DNA of 64,000 bases from positions 1-64,000 of the forward strand of contig JAHZAV010000007.1 in the NCBI GenBank assembly GCA_019423745.1, read 5' to 3'. The position numbers and the translations under genes are program-made. The notes beneath the pieces are model-generated. The model had not been told where the DNA came from. It saw nothing but the letters and a program-made list of their open reading frames with translations, and made no database searches. Origin of the DNA: Lachnospiraceae bacterium (GTDB taxonomy: Bacteria > Bacillota > Clostridia > Lachnospirales > Lachnospiraceae). This document shows, piece by piece, positions 8,808-17,521 of this stretch (the stretch's first letter is position 1; every line of letters starts with the position of its first letter).

Positions 8808-9692
8808 TTATTTTCCTTTTTCACCCTGCAGTGAAGCACGGTACTGAGAGGGGGTCATCCGGTAACTTTTTTTGAATACCCGGTTAAAATATGAAATATT
8901 TTGAAAGCCTGTATCCAGCGCTATCTCTGTCACACTTTGACTGCTCCCGGACAGTTTTCCTGCCGCAATCTCCATCCGATACTGATTCAAATACTCAATG
9001 CAAGTCATATTCATATACTTTTTAAAAAAACGCATAAAATAATACTCGCTGAAATGACATATTTCGGCAAGATCTGACACTAATACCGGTCGCTGATAAT
9101 TCTCTTTTATATACTGGATCACACGTTTAAGCTTTTCCAACACTTCTTCATTCTCCAGTGTTCTTCTTTTATAGGGAACATATTTGTACAATAAGAAGAA
9201 AAACTGATATAAAAGCGCTTCTGCCTGTAATTCATACCCAGGTTCTCTGGACAGAAAACTCCTCATCAATTTTTCAAAAACTTCTGTTATACCGGCCTCA
9301 TTTCCTATAGATCTTTTAATCACTGCCGGGAAACGCACCTCGCCCGTACTGACAGGACCTACAAATTTCACCCCGCACACATCCTTTCCGGTTCCCAGCA
9401 TCTGAGGATGAAAAACAAAACTGTCGGTTTCTAACTCCCTGCTCCCTCCTTCCGGTATTCCATGAAGGGTTCCGGAACCAAAAAACAACAGATCTCCCTC
9501 TTCGGCTTGACAAGCTTCCAGATCAACAAGATAGGTACCTCTTCCCTTCCGAATATATGTAATTTCAAATTCTTCATGCCAGTGAACCGGCAGGGCAGAA
9601 AGTCCTGCCGGATATAAACAATGATAATATTCTATTGGGAAAAGAGGACTTCCGTGTTTTGCCTTTTCCAAGTACTGCTCTTTTTGTATCAT
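8808..9692 (-). CDS. AraC-family transcriptional regulator with cupin domain
   Basis: A 294-residue regulator: N-terminal cupin sugar-sensing domain (HWHEEFEITYIRKGRGTYLVD, GDLLFFGSGTLHGIPEG) and two C-terminal helix-turn-helix units (VSDLAEICHFSEYYFMRFFKKYMN and VTEIALDTGFQNISYFNRVFKKSYRMTPSQYR, the AraC signature). It is transcribed divergently from the GH31 glucosidase gene across a 114-base region, so it is the likely regulator of that gene. The start has GAGGTG upstream. Confidence 0.9.
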   Translation of the reverse strand: MIQKEQYLEKAKHGSPLFPIEYYHCLYPAGLSALPVHWHEEFEITYIRKGRGTYLVDLEACQAEEGDLLFFGSGTLHGIPEGGSRELETDSFVFHPQMLGTGKDVCGVKFVGPVSTGEVRFPAVIKRSIGNEAGITEVFEKLMRSFLSREPGYELQAEALLYQFFFLLYKYVPYKRRTLENEEVLEKLKRVIQYIKENYQRPVLVSDLAEICHFSEYYFMRFFKKYMNMTCIEYLNQYRMEIAAGKLSGSSQSVTEIALDTGFQNISYFNRVFKKSYRMTPSQYRASLQGEKGK

Positions 9693-9806
9693 ATTTTCAC
9701 CTCACAGCAGGATTGTGTTAAAATCCGTTAGAAATATACAAGAAAATTTCCATTTCTAGTTTATATAATATTATCATAATCACACATCAGCTGAAAGGAG
9801 AAAACT
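9693..9806. promoter_or_regulatory. divergent control region between araC-type and GH31 genes
   Basis: Short AT-rich region holding the rightward TATAAT box (in TTTATATAATATT, about 60 bases before the glucosidase start), an AAAGGAG ribosome site for the glucosidase and GAGGTG for the regulator. No convincing -35 box is seen, as expected for an AraC-activated promoter. No specific operator could be recognised by eye. Confidence 0.5.
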
Positions 9807-11873
9807 ATGATTCGCAAATATACTTACGGAAATCCTTTTCCTACCGGGGCAGTTGTTGAAAACCTGCCTGTTCAAACTGATACGCTTCCCTTCTTTTCCA
9901 TAGAAGATGGCCGCTTTACTCTTGATCTCGAGGAGCAGGTTCCGGTCTATGGTCTTGGAGAACAAGTCAGAGGAATTAATAAAAGAGGTTGGATTTATGT
10001 CAGCAATGCTACCGATGATCCACATCATTTAGAAAGTACCCATTCTCTCTATGGCGCCCACAATTTTCTTTTAATTGGAGCCACACACCCCTTTGGTGTT
10101 TTTATCGACTATCCCGGATCCCTCTCTTTTGATATCGGATATACGCGCCGGGACAAAATGTACATACAACCGTCAGAATGGGATTTAGATATTTATATTA
10201 TAGAATCCCCGGATAACCGTTTCACTTCCATTGTACGACTTTTCCGCCAGCTTATCGGAAAAAGCTATCTTCCTCCTAAGTGGGCCTTTGGCTATGGCCA
10301 GAGCCGTTGGGGGTATCAAAATGAAACCGATATCCGCAAAGTAGCCGAAGGTCACCGGAAGTCAGGTATCCCTCTGGACGCCATCTATATGGATATTGAC
10401 TATATGACCCGCTACGAAGACTTTACTGTATCGAAAGAAAAATTCCCGGATCTTCCTGCTCTTGCAGAAGAAATGAAAACCCAGGGTATCCACCTTGTTC
10501 CTATCATTGATGCAGGCGTCAAAATAGAAGAAGGCTATAGCGTTTACGAAGAAGGTGTTCAGAATAACTATTTCTGTAAAGAGGAAGACGGTACCGATTT
10601 CGTGGGAGCTGTATGGCCGGGAAGGGCACATTTCCCAGATATGCTTAATCCAAAAGCCCGCCGCTGGTTTGGCCTGAAATACAAATATCTGCTGGATATG
10701 GGAATTGACGGATTCTGGAACGATATGAATGAACCTGCTATTTTCTATTCTGAGAAACGGCTTAAAAAAGTATTTGATCAGGTAGCTGACTTAAAAGGAC
10801 AGAATCTTGACCTGGATAAAAACAATGAATTATTGGGACTGGTCAATACACTTGCCAACAATCCCGAAGACTATCGCAGCTTTTATCATGAACCAGGAGA
10901 AGGCCATGAACGGATTCGTCATGATAAAGTCCATAATCTGTATGGATACAATATGACACGTGCCGCCGGCGAAGCCTTTGATGAACTTGAACCTAATAAA
11001 AGAATCCTGATGTTCTCCCGCTCTTCCTATATCGGAATGCATCGTTATGGAGGTATCTGGCAGGGAGATAATCTGTCCTGGTGGTCTCACCTTCTTATGA
11101 ATATTAAAATGATGCCTTCTCTTAATATGTGTGGATTCTTATATACCGGAGCAGATCTGGGCGGATTCGGAGCAGATACAACAGAAGATCTTCTCCTGCG
11201 CTGGCTGCAGTTTGGAATCTTCACACCTCTGATGAGAAATCATTCTGCCATGGGAACAAGAGAACAGGAGGCTTATCAATTTGCTAATGTAGAGGCTCTG
11301 AAAAATATCATAAAACTGCGCTATTGCCTGCTGCCTTATCTTTACAGCGAATACATGAAGGCTGCCCTTATGGATGACATGATGTTCCGGCCTCTGGCCT
11401 TTGATTATCCTGAAGACAGTTTTGCAGCGCAAGTGGAAGATCAGCTTCTTCTCGGGAATGAGCTTATGCTCTGCCCGGTTTACCAGCAAAATGCCACAGG
11501 ACGCTACGTTTATCTCCCGGAAGATATGCTACTGATTACTGCTTCTGGTCCTGATGACATTCGTTTTCAGAAAATGAGTGCCGGACATCATTATATAAAA
11601 GCATCACTGACAGAAGTTATTTTCTTCCTTCGCCGGGGACATATCCTTCCCCTTGCACCGGCTTCTGACAGTGTAGAAAACCTTGACAGTTCTCATCTGA
11701 CTTTAATTGGTTATCTGGATGATTCTTGCTGTACATACCAGCTATACGATGATGACGGCATCAGCAAAAACTGCACGTTAGAAGAACATATCGAAACGCT
11801 CAGCGTAAATGAAAATGGAACCGTAACATATAAAGGAAACAAAGAACGGACTTTTGACACAAAAATTTTTTAA
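9807..11873 (+). CDS. GH31 alpha-glucosidase
   Basis: Retaining glycosidase of family 31 (688 residues), predicted cytoplasmic because no signal peptide is seen. The N-terminal beta-sandwich (to about 160) is followed by the barrel: AIYMDIDYM, the nucleophile region GIDGFWNDMNEPAIF (Asp in WNDMNEP), SRSSYIGMHRYGGIWQGDNLSWW with the acid/base Asp, and GADLGGFG. It likely releases glucose or another alpha-linked sugar from oligosaccharides or glycosides. The substrate cannot be read from sequence. It sits between two AraC regulators with an 86-base gap to the second. Confidence 0.93.
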   Translation: MIRKYTYGNPFPTGAVVENLPVQTDTLPFFSIEDGRFTLDLEEQVPVYGLGEQVRGINKRGWIYVSNATDDPHHLESTHSLYGAHNFLLIGATHPFGVFIDYPGSLSFDIGYTRRDKMYIQPSEWDLDIYIIESPDNRFTSIVRLFRQLIGKSYLPPKWAFGYGQSRWGYQNETDIRKVAEGHRKSGIPLDAIYMDIDYMTRYEDFTVSKEKFPDLPALAEEMKTQGIHLVPIIDAGVKIEEGYSVYEEGVQNNYFCKEEDGTDFVGAVWPGRAHFPDMLNPKARRWFGLKYKYLLDMGIDGFWNDMNEPAIFYSEKRLKKVFDQVADLKGQNLDLDKNNELLGLVNTLANNPEDYRSFYHEPGEGHERIRHDKVHNLYGYNMTRAAGEAFDELEPNKRILMFSRSSYIGMHRYGGIWQGDNLSWWSHLLMNIKMMPSLNMCGFLYTGADLGGFGADTTEDLLLRWLQFGIFTPLMRNHSAMGTREQEAYQFANVEALKNIIKLRYCLLPYLYSEYMKAALMDDMMFRPLAFDYPEDSFAAQVEDQLLLGNELMLCPVYQQNATGRYVYLPEDMLLITASGPDDIRFQKMSAGHHYIKASLTEVIFFLRRGHILPLAPASDSVENLDSSHLTLIGYLDDSCCTYQLYDDDGISKNCTLEEHIETLSVNENGTVTYKGNKERTFDTKIF

Positions 11874-11959
11874 TCCCTTTTCTCCCGGCTCTGATTTCTG
11901 TATAATATTTCTAACAGAAAGAAGAAAAGCGGTATCTGCCGCTGTAAGGAGGAAAAATT
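11874..11959 (+). promoter_or_regulatory. leader of the second AraC gene
   Basis: Contains TATAAT at 11901-11906 without a good -35, a short hairpin (AGCGG 11928-11932 with CCGCT 11939-11943) and AAGGAGG before the start. The regulator may have its own promoter and also receive read-through from the glucosidase gene. Confidence 0.4.
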
Positions 11960-12844
11960 ATGCAGCTTGCACTTCGAGGCGATGGACGGGAAATGAAATC
12001 TCACGGTGACTATGGGTTTCCGCTTCTAATCAGTCTGGAGCATCTGTCTGCCTATGAGATGAGCAGCTTTGCCTGCCACTGGCATCCGGAACTTGAATTT
12101 ACTTTGATTCTAAAAGGTGAGATTCTCTATCAGATCAATGATCACACCTATCATCTAAAAGCCGGAGAAGGGGTATTTTGCAATTCCAACATGCTCCATA
12201 CTGGTCGGAAAGCAGGAAATAAAGATTGTACCTATATGTCAGTCACTGTCAATCCTTCTCTTCTTTACGGTTACAAAGCAAGTCTAATGCAGACAAAATA
12301 CATACAGCCGGTTACAGAAAACCCCCTTTTCCCATCTGTCCCCTTTACTACCGGGGAAGACTGGGAAAAGGAGGTTCTCCTTTATATGCAGCAGATCTGG
12401 CAACTCTATCAAAATCCCACATCAGACTATGAATTGGAGCTTTTGATTTGCCTGTATCAAATCTGGGCACTTCTCTACCGTCACCTTGATTTTTCTCTCC
12501 AGCCTTCTCCTAGCGATGCCAGGGAGCTGGAACGTCTGCGCATGATTATTACTTTCATTCACGAACACTACATGGAGCATATTACACTGGAAGACATTGC
12601 TTCCTGTGCCAGCATGTGCAAAAGTGAGTGTTGCCGCCTGTTTAAACGAAACATGAGTCAATCTCTTTTTGACTACCTTCTTCACTATCGTATCCGACAG
12701 AGCCTTCCTCTTTTAGCTCTCGGTAAAGACAGCATCACGGACATATCCATGCAATGCGGGTTTTCCAGTCCGTCCTACTACACAAAACTATTTCGCCGTT
12801 TTATGAACTGTACCCCACGGGAATATATGACGTCACTCCATTAA
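11960..12844 (+). CDS. AraC-family transcriptional regulator
   Basis: A 294-residue protein with an N-terminal cupin (CHWHPELEFTLILKGEILYQIND, LKAGEGVFCNSNMLH) and a C-terminal double helix-turn-helix (ITLEDIASCASMCKSECCRLFKRNM and ITDISMQCGFSSPSYYTKLFRRFMNCTPREY). It follows the GH31 gene in the same direction and probably senses a related sugar. It resembles the first AraC protein in layout but is clearly divergent in sequence, so it is not a recent duplicate. The start is fixed by AAGGAGGAAAAATT. Confidence 0.88.
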   Translation: MQLALRGDGREMKSHGDYGFPLLISLEHLSAYEMSSFACHWHPELEFTLILKGEILYQINDHTYHLKAGEGVFCNSNMLHTGRKAGNKDCTYMSVTVNPSLLYGYKASLMQTKYIQPVTENPLFPSVPFTTGEDWEKEVLLYMQQIWQLYQNPTSDYELELLICLYQIWALLYRHLDFSLQPSPSDARELERLRMIITFIHEHYMEHITLEDIASCASMCKSECCRLFKRNMSQSLFDYLLHYRIRQSLPLLALGKDSITDISMQCGFSSPSYYTKLFRRFMNCTPREYMTSLH

Positions 12845-12862
12845 ACGTTCTGTTGTGATATT

Positions 12863-13534
12863 TTAAAATTCTTTTTTCTTTAAAATGGCTATGCTGATGC
12901 TGGCTGATAAAACCAGTGCTGCCAGTACAATCAAAAAGATCATGACAATAATCCCTGCTGTTCCGAGGTTTTGTATACCCCGTAACAAATGCCTTATATT
13001 CATAAAATCTGCATCCAGTGCCTTTGCTGAAACATATACAAATGCAAAAATGGCCATCATAACAGCAATTAATGCAATTCTTCCTTTTTCTGATCCAAAC
13101 TTCAGCTGAAAAGGAATCATAAGGGCGAGAAATCCAGCCAGGCATGCTGCACCGCTTCCAAATGTCACCAACAAAAGTATCCAGTCTGCTGAAACAGCTT
13201 TGATCTGAAAATAGACAGCCTCAACCACCAGCATAATGATCATAGATGAAATTCCTATAAAAAGGCCGAAAATATATTTTTCAACAGCATACGTTCTCCG
13301 CTTGAAAGGCAGTGTAAAAAGAAATGCATTTCCATTGTCAAATTCATCATAACCAATCGTACTCAAAACAAAAAAAGAACTGACAAAACCAATATAACAA
13401 AGCACATAAGAGGCAGATGAAGCGATTCCTCCTGTTCCTGTCATCAATAAAAAAGCAGCTACACCAAACACAGCAGCAAAGAAATTTTTCTGTCCCATTA
13501 ATAGTCTGAAATCTTTAACAAACAATCCTTTCAT
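12863..13534 (-). CDS. ABC-2 type transporter membrane protein
   Basis: Integral membrane subunit (223 residues, about six hydrophobic helices at roughly 17-33, 42-58, 88-112, 118-140, 150-170 and 195-215) of an ABC-2 exporter. It starts inside the ATPase stop region with a 4-base overlap, so the two are coupled. The motif FDNGNAFLFTLPFKRRTYAVEKY is typical of the family linked to YtrA-type GntR regulators. Substrate unknown; such systems often answer cell-wall antibiotics. Confidence 0.85.
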   Translation of the reverse strand: MKGLFVKDFRLLMGQKNFFAAVFGVAAFLLMTGTGGIASSASYVLCYIGFVSSFFVLSTIGYDEFDNGNAFLFTLPFKRRTYAVEKYIFGLFIGISSMIIMLVVEAVYFQIKAVSADWILLLVTFGSGAACLAGFLALMIPFQLKFGSEKGRIALIAVMMAIFAFVYVSAKALDADFMNIRHLLRGIQNLGTAGIIVMIFLIVLAALVLSASISIAILKKKEF

Positions 13535-14382
13535 ATCTCTTCTCCCTGAATCATCATCATAATTACGTTATCAATTTTTCCATTCTCAATTACAACTTTG
13601 GGATAATTTTCTAAATAGAAATGCTTTTGATTGGTTAATGCACTATAGCCAAAATTTTCTTTTTTCACCCGAAGAATATATTGCTTATCAATCTGCTCAT
13701 ACTCTTTTTCATCAAACTTCAACAACGCATACCTTCCAATTAAAATATCTGTATCCTCATGAAAAACAACTTCTCCGTCACTGATCATATACAAATCATC
13801 ACAGATTCCTTCTAAATCTGTTGAAATGTGAGAGCTAATCAGAATCGCACGACTTTCATCTTCCTCCATATATTCTCTTAACATATCCAGAATTTCATCC
13901 CTTGCCACAACATCCAAGCCGGCAGTTGGTTCATCAAGCAGAAGCAGTTCTGTATGATGGGAAAGGGCAATCAACAGCTTAAGTTTCGCCTTCATTCCGG
14001 TAGAAAACTCTTTGATTTTCTTATCCTCTGGCAAACGAAATTTTTTACACCGGCTGATAAATTTCTGCCTGTCAAAATCTTTATAAAATCCTGCCAGCAT
14101 TGCTGCTACATCACTGACAGTCAGGTAGCCGCTCACACCTGAATCAGACAATACGACCCCTATCTTTTGCTTATCCTCCAATGTCATGGAAGCAGCGTCC
14201 TTACCCAGAATAGTAATTTCCCCGCCATCTGTTCTAATTAACCCCAGAATAGCTTTAAAAGTAGTACTCTTTCCGGCTCCGTTCTGTCCTATCAACCCAG
14301 TTATACACCCTGGCTGCACACATAAAGAACAATTCAGTGTAAAGCGGCCATAATGCTTTGTAATATTTTCCAATTTTAACAT
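13531..14382 (-). CDS. ABC transporter ATP-binding protein
   Basis: Cytoplasmic ATPase of the ABC-2 exporter (283 residues). Walker A is GLIGQNGAGKSTTF (about 30-43), the signature is a variant FSTGMKAKLKL, Walker B is LLLLDEPTAGLD, and the switch is ISSHIS. The C-terminal about 70 residues form the extension usual in this subgroup. It lies between the GntR gene and the permease gene in one operon. Confidence 0.93.
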   Translation of the reverse strand: MLKLENITKHYGRFTLNCSLCVQPGCITGLIGQNGAGKSTTFKAILGLIRTDGGEITILGKDAASMTLEDKQKIGVVLSDSGVSGYLTVSDVAAMLAGFYKDFDRQKFISRCKKFRLPEDKKIKEFSTGMKAKLKLLIALSHHTELLLLDEPTAGLDVVARDEILDMLREYMEEDESRAILISSHISTDLEGICDDLYMISDGEVVFHEDTDILIGRYALLKFDEKEYEQIDKQYILRVKKENFGYSALTNQKHFYLENYPKVVIENGKIDNVIMMMIQGEEI

Positions 14383-14385
14383 AGC

Positions 14386-14757
14386 CTATTCCTCCAAAAT
14401 GAGTGTAAATAATTCTTTTAAATCTTCATCCTTCATTCCATATCTTCTACCTTTTTGAATGGCCAGTTCAAAATCGGCTTCTACTTCCTTTCGCTTCTCT
14501 TCCTTCATCAGTTCTGTATTAAAGGCTGCGATATAAGTTCCTTTGCCATGTACAGTAACTGTGAAGCCTTCCTGCTCCAGGCTGTCATATGCTTTTTTTA
14601 CCGTCAAAGCACTGATCTTCAACTCTTTCGCTAAAGTCCGTACCGATGGGAGTGCTGTATTCTCTGTCAGTTCTCCTTCCATAATCAGGCCCTTAACCTG
14701 CTCGACGATCTGTTCATAAATAGGAACCATGGATGAATGGTTAATGATGATTTTCAT
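14386..14757 (-). CDS. GntR-family (YtrA subfamily) repressor
   Basis: Short one-domain GntR regulator (123 residues from this start). The winged helix MVPIYEQIVEQVKGLIMEGEL .. LPSVRTLAKELKISALTVKKAYDSLEQEGFT is followed by only a small dimerisation tail, typical of YtrA. The longer upstream frame would run through the promoter. The start at 14757 is preferred because it has AAGGAGG at the right distance and lies downstream of the promoter. It heads the ABC operon and almost certainly represses it through the operator at 14782-14816. Confidence 0.9.
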   Translation of the reverse strand: MKIIINHSSMVPIYEQIVEQVKGLIMEGELTENTALPSVRTLAKELKISALTVKKAYDSLEQEGFTVTVHGKGTYIAAFNTELMKEEKRKEVEADFELAIQKGRRYGMKDEDLKELFTLILEE

Positions 14758-14778
14758 ATTCATCCTCCTTGTATAAAC

Positions 14779-14816
14779 AGTATATAACAGTACATTACTG
14801 TTGTCAACTGTTATAT
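14779..14816 (-). promoter_or_regulatory. GntR operon promoter with nested operator
   Basis: Minus strand TTGACA (14802-14807), 17-base spacer, TATACT (14779-14784). The spacer holds the inverted repeat ACAGTA-N3-TACTGT (14787-14801), and a wider inverted repeat ATATAACAGT (14782-14791) / ACTGTTATAT (14807-14816) spans both boxes. This is a near-ideal promoter, blocked when a dimer binds. Confidence 0.85.
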
Positions 14817-14825
14817 GGTGTTTAT

Positions 14826-14859
14826 CAAAAAAACAGACACTTGTAAACAAGTGTCTGTT
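14826..14859 (-). terminator. intrinsic terminator after the DUF308 gene
   Basis: Twelve-base stem (14832-14843 with 14848-14859), 4-base loop and a run of T residues on the minus strand. It ends the bile salt hydrolase-DUF308 transcript just before the GntR promoter. Confidence 0.9.
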
Positions 14860-14866
14860 CAATAAG

Positions 14867-15418
14867 TTATTTTTTTCTTTTTATCATACTACTTCGTATT
14901 ACGTCGCTAATTCCATCTATCAACAGAAAAATTCCAAATACACGGATCACAGCCGTAGCTGCATGAAAAGGATATGATGCCAGAACAATTCCCAGTAAAA
15001 GAGGGAGTCCTGTTGATAAAATAGCAGACCATCTTAATTCACTTCCCCAATCCCACATTTCTTTTACTAAGGGAATCTTTACAAAACCATCTAAAATTAG
15101 CAGCGCGCCTGTAACAAACGGTAAAAAAGATAAAATAATTTCTGGTTTAAAAAATCCGACTGCACTTAATATAAGCAACAGCACTGCTCCAATTAAATTT
15201 CCTGTTCCTCCCATTTCCCGCTTTCTGGCTCTTAACCATTTCCAAGCGTGGGATAACGCGAATAATAATACTATCGTAGAGAATCCTCTTGTAAAAATAA
15301 TACCGCTCATTTCAGGATATATGGTTAATAACATTCCAAAAATAATCATACATATTGCCACCCCTAGAGATGATAATCTTACTTCATAATATTTTTCCAC
15401 TTTTAACTCTCTCCTCAT
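14867..15418 (-). CDS. DUF308 (HdeD-like) membrane protein
   Basis: A 183-residue protein with about six transmembrane helices arranged in pairs (roughly 16-35, 40-60, 73-90, 95-112, 130-148 and 155-172), matching the DUF308 pattern of repeated helix pairs ending in LLIDGISDVI. Function is not established for the family beyond the acid-resistance protein HdeD. It overlaps the bile salt hydrolase stop codon (TAATG), so it is translationally coupled to it. That pairing suggests a role in coping with released bile acids or membrane stress, which is inference only. Confidence 0.8.
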   Translation of the reverse strand: MRRELKVEKYYEVRLSSLGVAICMIIFGMLLTIYPEMSGIIFTRGFSTIVLLFALSHAWKWLRARKREMGGTGNLIGAVLLLILSAVGFFKPEIILSFLPFVTGALLILDGFVKIPLVKEMWDWGSELRWSAILSTGLPLLLGIVLASYPFHAATAVIRVFGIFLLIDGISDVIRSSMIKRKK

Positions 15419-16392
15419 TAATTCAATTTATTTATATTTTGTTGTCTGGGTAACTGAAAAATTTTCAAATTACTATCCTCTAAATCCTCTTTTCCCAACT
15501 CAATTTGCTGAATCTGGTTATTTTCATATGTTTTATAGTAATAAATTCCTTTTTTTACATTTACACAGCATGAATAGGTAGTCATATCACACTTTTCTTC
15601 TTCTGTCAAAACAGCCCCCCTTACCATCGCTACCCCATCTAAGATGTGAAAAAATTGTGTTACATTAGACAATTCATCTGTATTCGCATAAGAATTCCAT
15701 TTCAAAAATGTAGCTTTTATAAAGCGGGAAACCGGAGAAAAATCTCCAGGTAAACCAATTCCTCCCATTCCCTGTCCATAAACTGGAAGTTCTAACTCCT
15801 CCGCAAACCGATTGTTGGGAACTTTGGCTGTCAGATTTCTATAATTACTCAAATGCATCTGATAATATGGAAATGGTGGATTATTTGTTAAAACCCCATA
15901 CTTATTTTCATAAATATGAATCCCATCTTCTACGGCCTCCAACACAATACAGGACTTTTCATCTGCAATCATCCAGTGCAGTGATGCCAAAGGAAGCGTT
16001 TCTACAAATGGAACATTGAGCAAATTTACATCCTCTAACAATCCTCTTGCCTCATCTACTGTAGAACACTGTCCTAAAATCCACGGAAACAATTCATAAG
16101 GCGCTACATTTTTCTTTTCTTCCATTCTATCTTTATATACTGCATTTCCCGGAAAATTTAATCCCGCAATCCCCAGTCCCTTTTCATTGACCGCCTCTGC
16201 ATATAAAGGATAATCTTCATGGACTGCTGCCATTCCTATCATTGCATAATGACTAGGCATGTCTGGAAGCATTTTAAAAGAAAATTTATACTTTCTGGGA
16301 GTAATGACAACCTTCTCTCCAAACGTATATTCTAAATCTAAATTCCTGCCAAAATAAAAATCCCCGTTTTTATATGTGATACATGTGCACAT
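15418..16392 (-). CDS. choloylglycine hydrolase (bile salt hydrolase)
   Basis: N-terminal-nucleophile amidase that removes glycine or taurine from conjugated bile acids. The start at 16392 gives Met-Cys-Thr, so Cys2 becomes the catalytic residue after Met removal. The upstream extension seen in frame would bury it, and GAGAGG precedes this start. Other active-site elements are present: FGRNLDLEY (Arg and Asp), MNEKGLGIAGLNFP-like NEKGLGIAGLNFP, VLTNNPPF (Asn) and GLPGDFSPVSRF (Arg). The 324-residue length and overall sequence resemble the Clostridium perfringens enzyme closely. Penicillin V acylase is the alternative, but the motif set favours bile salts. Confidence 0.93.
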   Translation of the reverse strand: MCTCITYKNGDFYFGRNLDLEYTFGEKVVITPRKYKFSFKMLPDMPSHYAMIGMAAVHEDYPLYAEAVNEKGLGIAGLNFPGNAVYKDRMEEKKNVAPYELFPWILGQCSTVDEARGLLEDVNLLNVPFVETLPLASLHWMIADEKSCIVLEAVEDGIHIYENKYGVLTNNPPFPYYQMHLSNYRNLTAKVPNNRFAEELELPVYGQGMGGIGLPGDFSPVSRFIKATFLKWNSYANTDELSNVTQFFHILDGVAMVRGAVLTEEEKCDMTTYSCCVNVKKGIYYYKTYENNQIQQIELGKEDLEDSNLKIFQLPRQQNINKLN

Positions 16393-16520
16393 TCTATTTA
16401 CCTCTCTGTCAATTTGATATCTGTCTCCAATATTCCACCTCAATGGCTTTTTCATATTACAGACATTTCCACTTTGTTATTAGTAAATTTCTCCTCAAAA
16501 ACAGTATCTAATACATATAA

Positions 16521-16541
16521 ATTGAATAATCCCTATTCAAT
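16521..16541 (-). terminator. weak AT-rich hairpin at the end of the YitT gene
   Basis: TTGAATA (16522-16528) pairs with TATTCAA (16534-16540) across the stop codon of the YitT gene and is followed by a short T-rich stretch. Likely a weak terminator. The rest of the space to the bile salt hydrolase gene shows no clear promoter. Confidence 0.35.
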
Positions 16542-17408
16542 ATTTTCATCGTCCAGTCTGTGAAAATCCCGATTCTGTCCAAACACATGAATAAGAGGCA
16601 GTACTTTAATAAAACAATCAAAATTTCCTTCTTTTATAAATTCCCGAAGCTGCACATACTCTCTTGAATTACATACACAGCTCATCTGTACCTTAGGTTC
16701 CTTTGAATAACCGCCCATAGCATCATGATAAATAGTCACACTCTTATGAATTTTATGAATCACAAAATCCTCAATCTTTTCCATATTTTTTCCGATCATC
16801 TGCACATCGTACAGTTTCGGTCCTAGGTTAAACACTACATAATTCATACTGTTTACATAGATAAGCTGACCCGCAAATGCATAGGCTAACTGATCCAGAC
16901 TGAAAGCCAGCGTCATAACAAGAAGAATTAAAACTTCTTCAAAGTAATAAATTTTTTTCAGCTCTGCTGATTTCCATATAGTCTTTTTTAAAATTTTTGC
17001 CACTGTATCGTCTCCACCATAGGAGAATCCAATCCGATACGGAATTCCTATTCCGACTCCATAAAGTACTCCAAAGGCAGCCAGGGCAATCAGCTTCTCT
17101 TCAAAAATAATCTGCACATCCACAAAACTTAACACCCAAAGGACCATAGGATACAAAATGGACAGGATAACAATATTGGATGCATCCCGTTTTCCCAGCG
17201 TCAGCCATGTGACAACCAAAATCAGAATGGTGATAGCATAATAAATAAGCGCATAATTAATTCCCGTAAATTTTTCTACTGTCATGGATATACCAGTAAT
17301 ACCTGGCGCTGCAAGTCCATTTGGAATCATAATCCAGTTGGTTGCAATACTACAGCATAAACAGCCAATGACCAAAAGCAAGCCTTTAAAAACCGGTGAT
17401 TTTTTCAT
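16533..17408 (-). CDS. YitT-family membrane protein
   Basis: A 291-residue protein with five or six N-terminal transmembrane helices (within residues 1-190), including the family segment GIGIPYRIGFSYGGDDTVAKIL, and a C-terminal soluble DUF2179-type domain (about 200-285) typical of YitT/YvjA proteins. The molecular role is unknown in the family. The start region has only a weak ribosome site and lies just after a GCAGGAT/ATCCTGC hairpin (about 17411-17431), which might limit translation. Standing alone between transporter genes. Confidence 0.85.
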   Translation of the reverse strand: MKKSPVFKGLLLVIGCLCCSIATNWIMIPNGLAAPGITGISMTVEKFTGINYALIYYAITILILVVTWLTLGKRDASNIVILSILYPMVLWVLSFVDVQIIFEEKLIALAAFGVLYGVGIGIPYRIGFSYGGDDTVAKILKKTIWKSAELKKIYYFEEVLILLVMTLAFSLDQLAYAFAGQLIYVNSMNYVVFNLGPKLYDVQMIGKNMEKIEDFVIHKIHKSVTIYHDAMGGYSKEPKVQMSCVCNSREYVQLREFIKEGNFDCFIKVLPLIHVFGQNRDFHRLDDENIE

Positions 17409-17521
17409 CGCACTTTACGCAGGATCCCCACATCCTGCTTTCCTCCTCATACCGTTCCTTTTCCGTATCTCAGATACTTCTAAGAATTAGTATATCGAAT
17501 CATTTAGCAGTCTGCAATATA

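Noticed and set aside
14758..14862. Longer GntR protein starting at 14862
   Set aside because: It would run through the promoter and terminator; the start at 14757 has a proper ribosome site.
16393..16455. Longer bile salt hydrolase starting at 16455
   Set aside because: Would hide the catalytic Cys, which must be the second residue.
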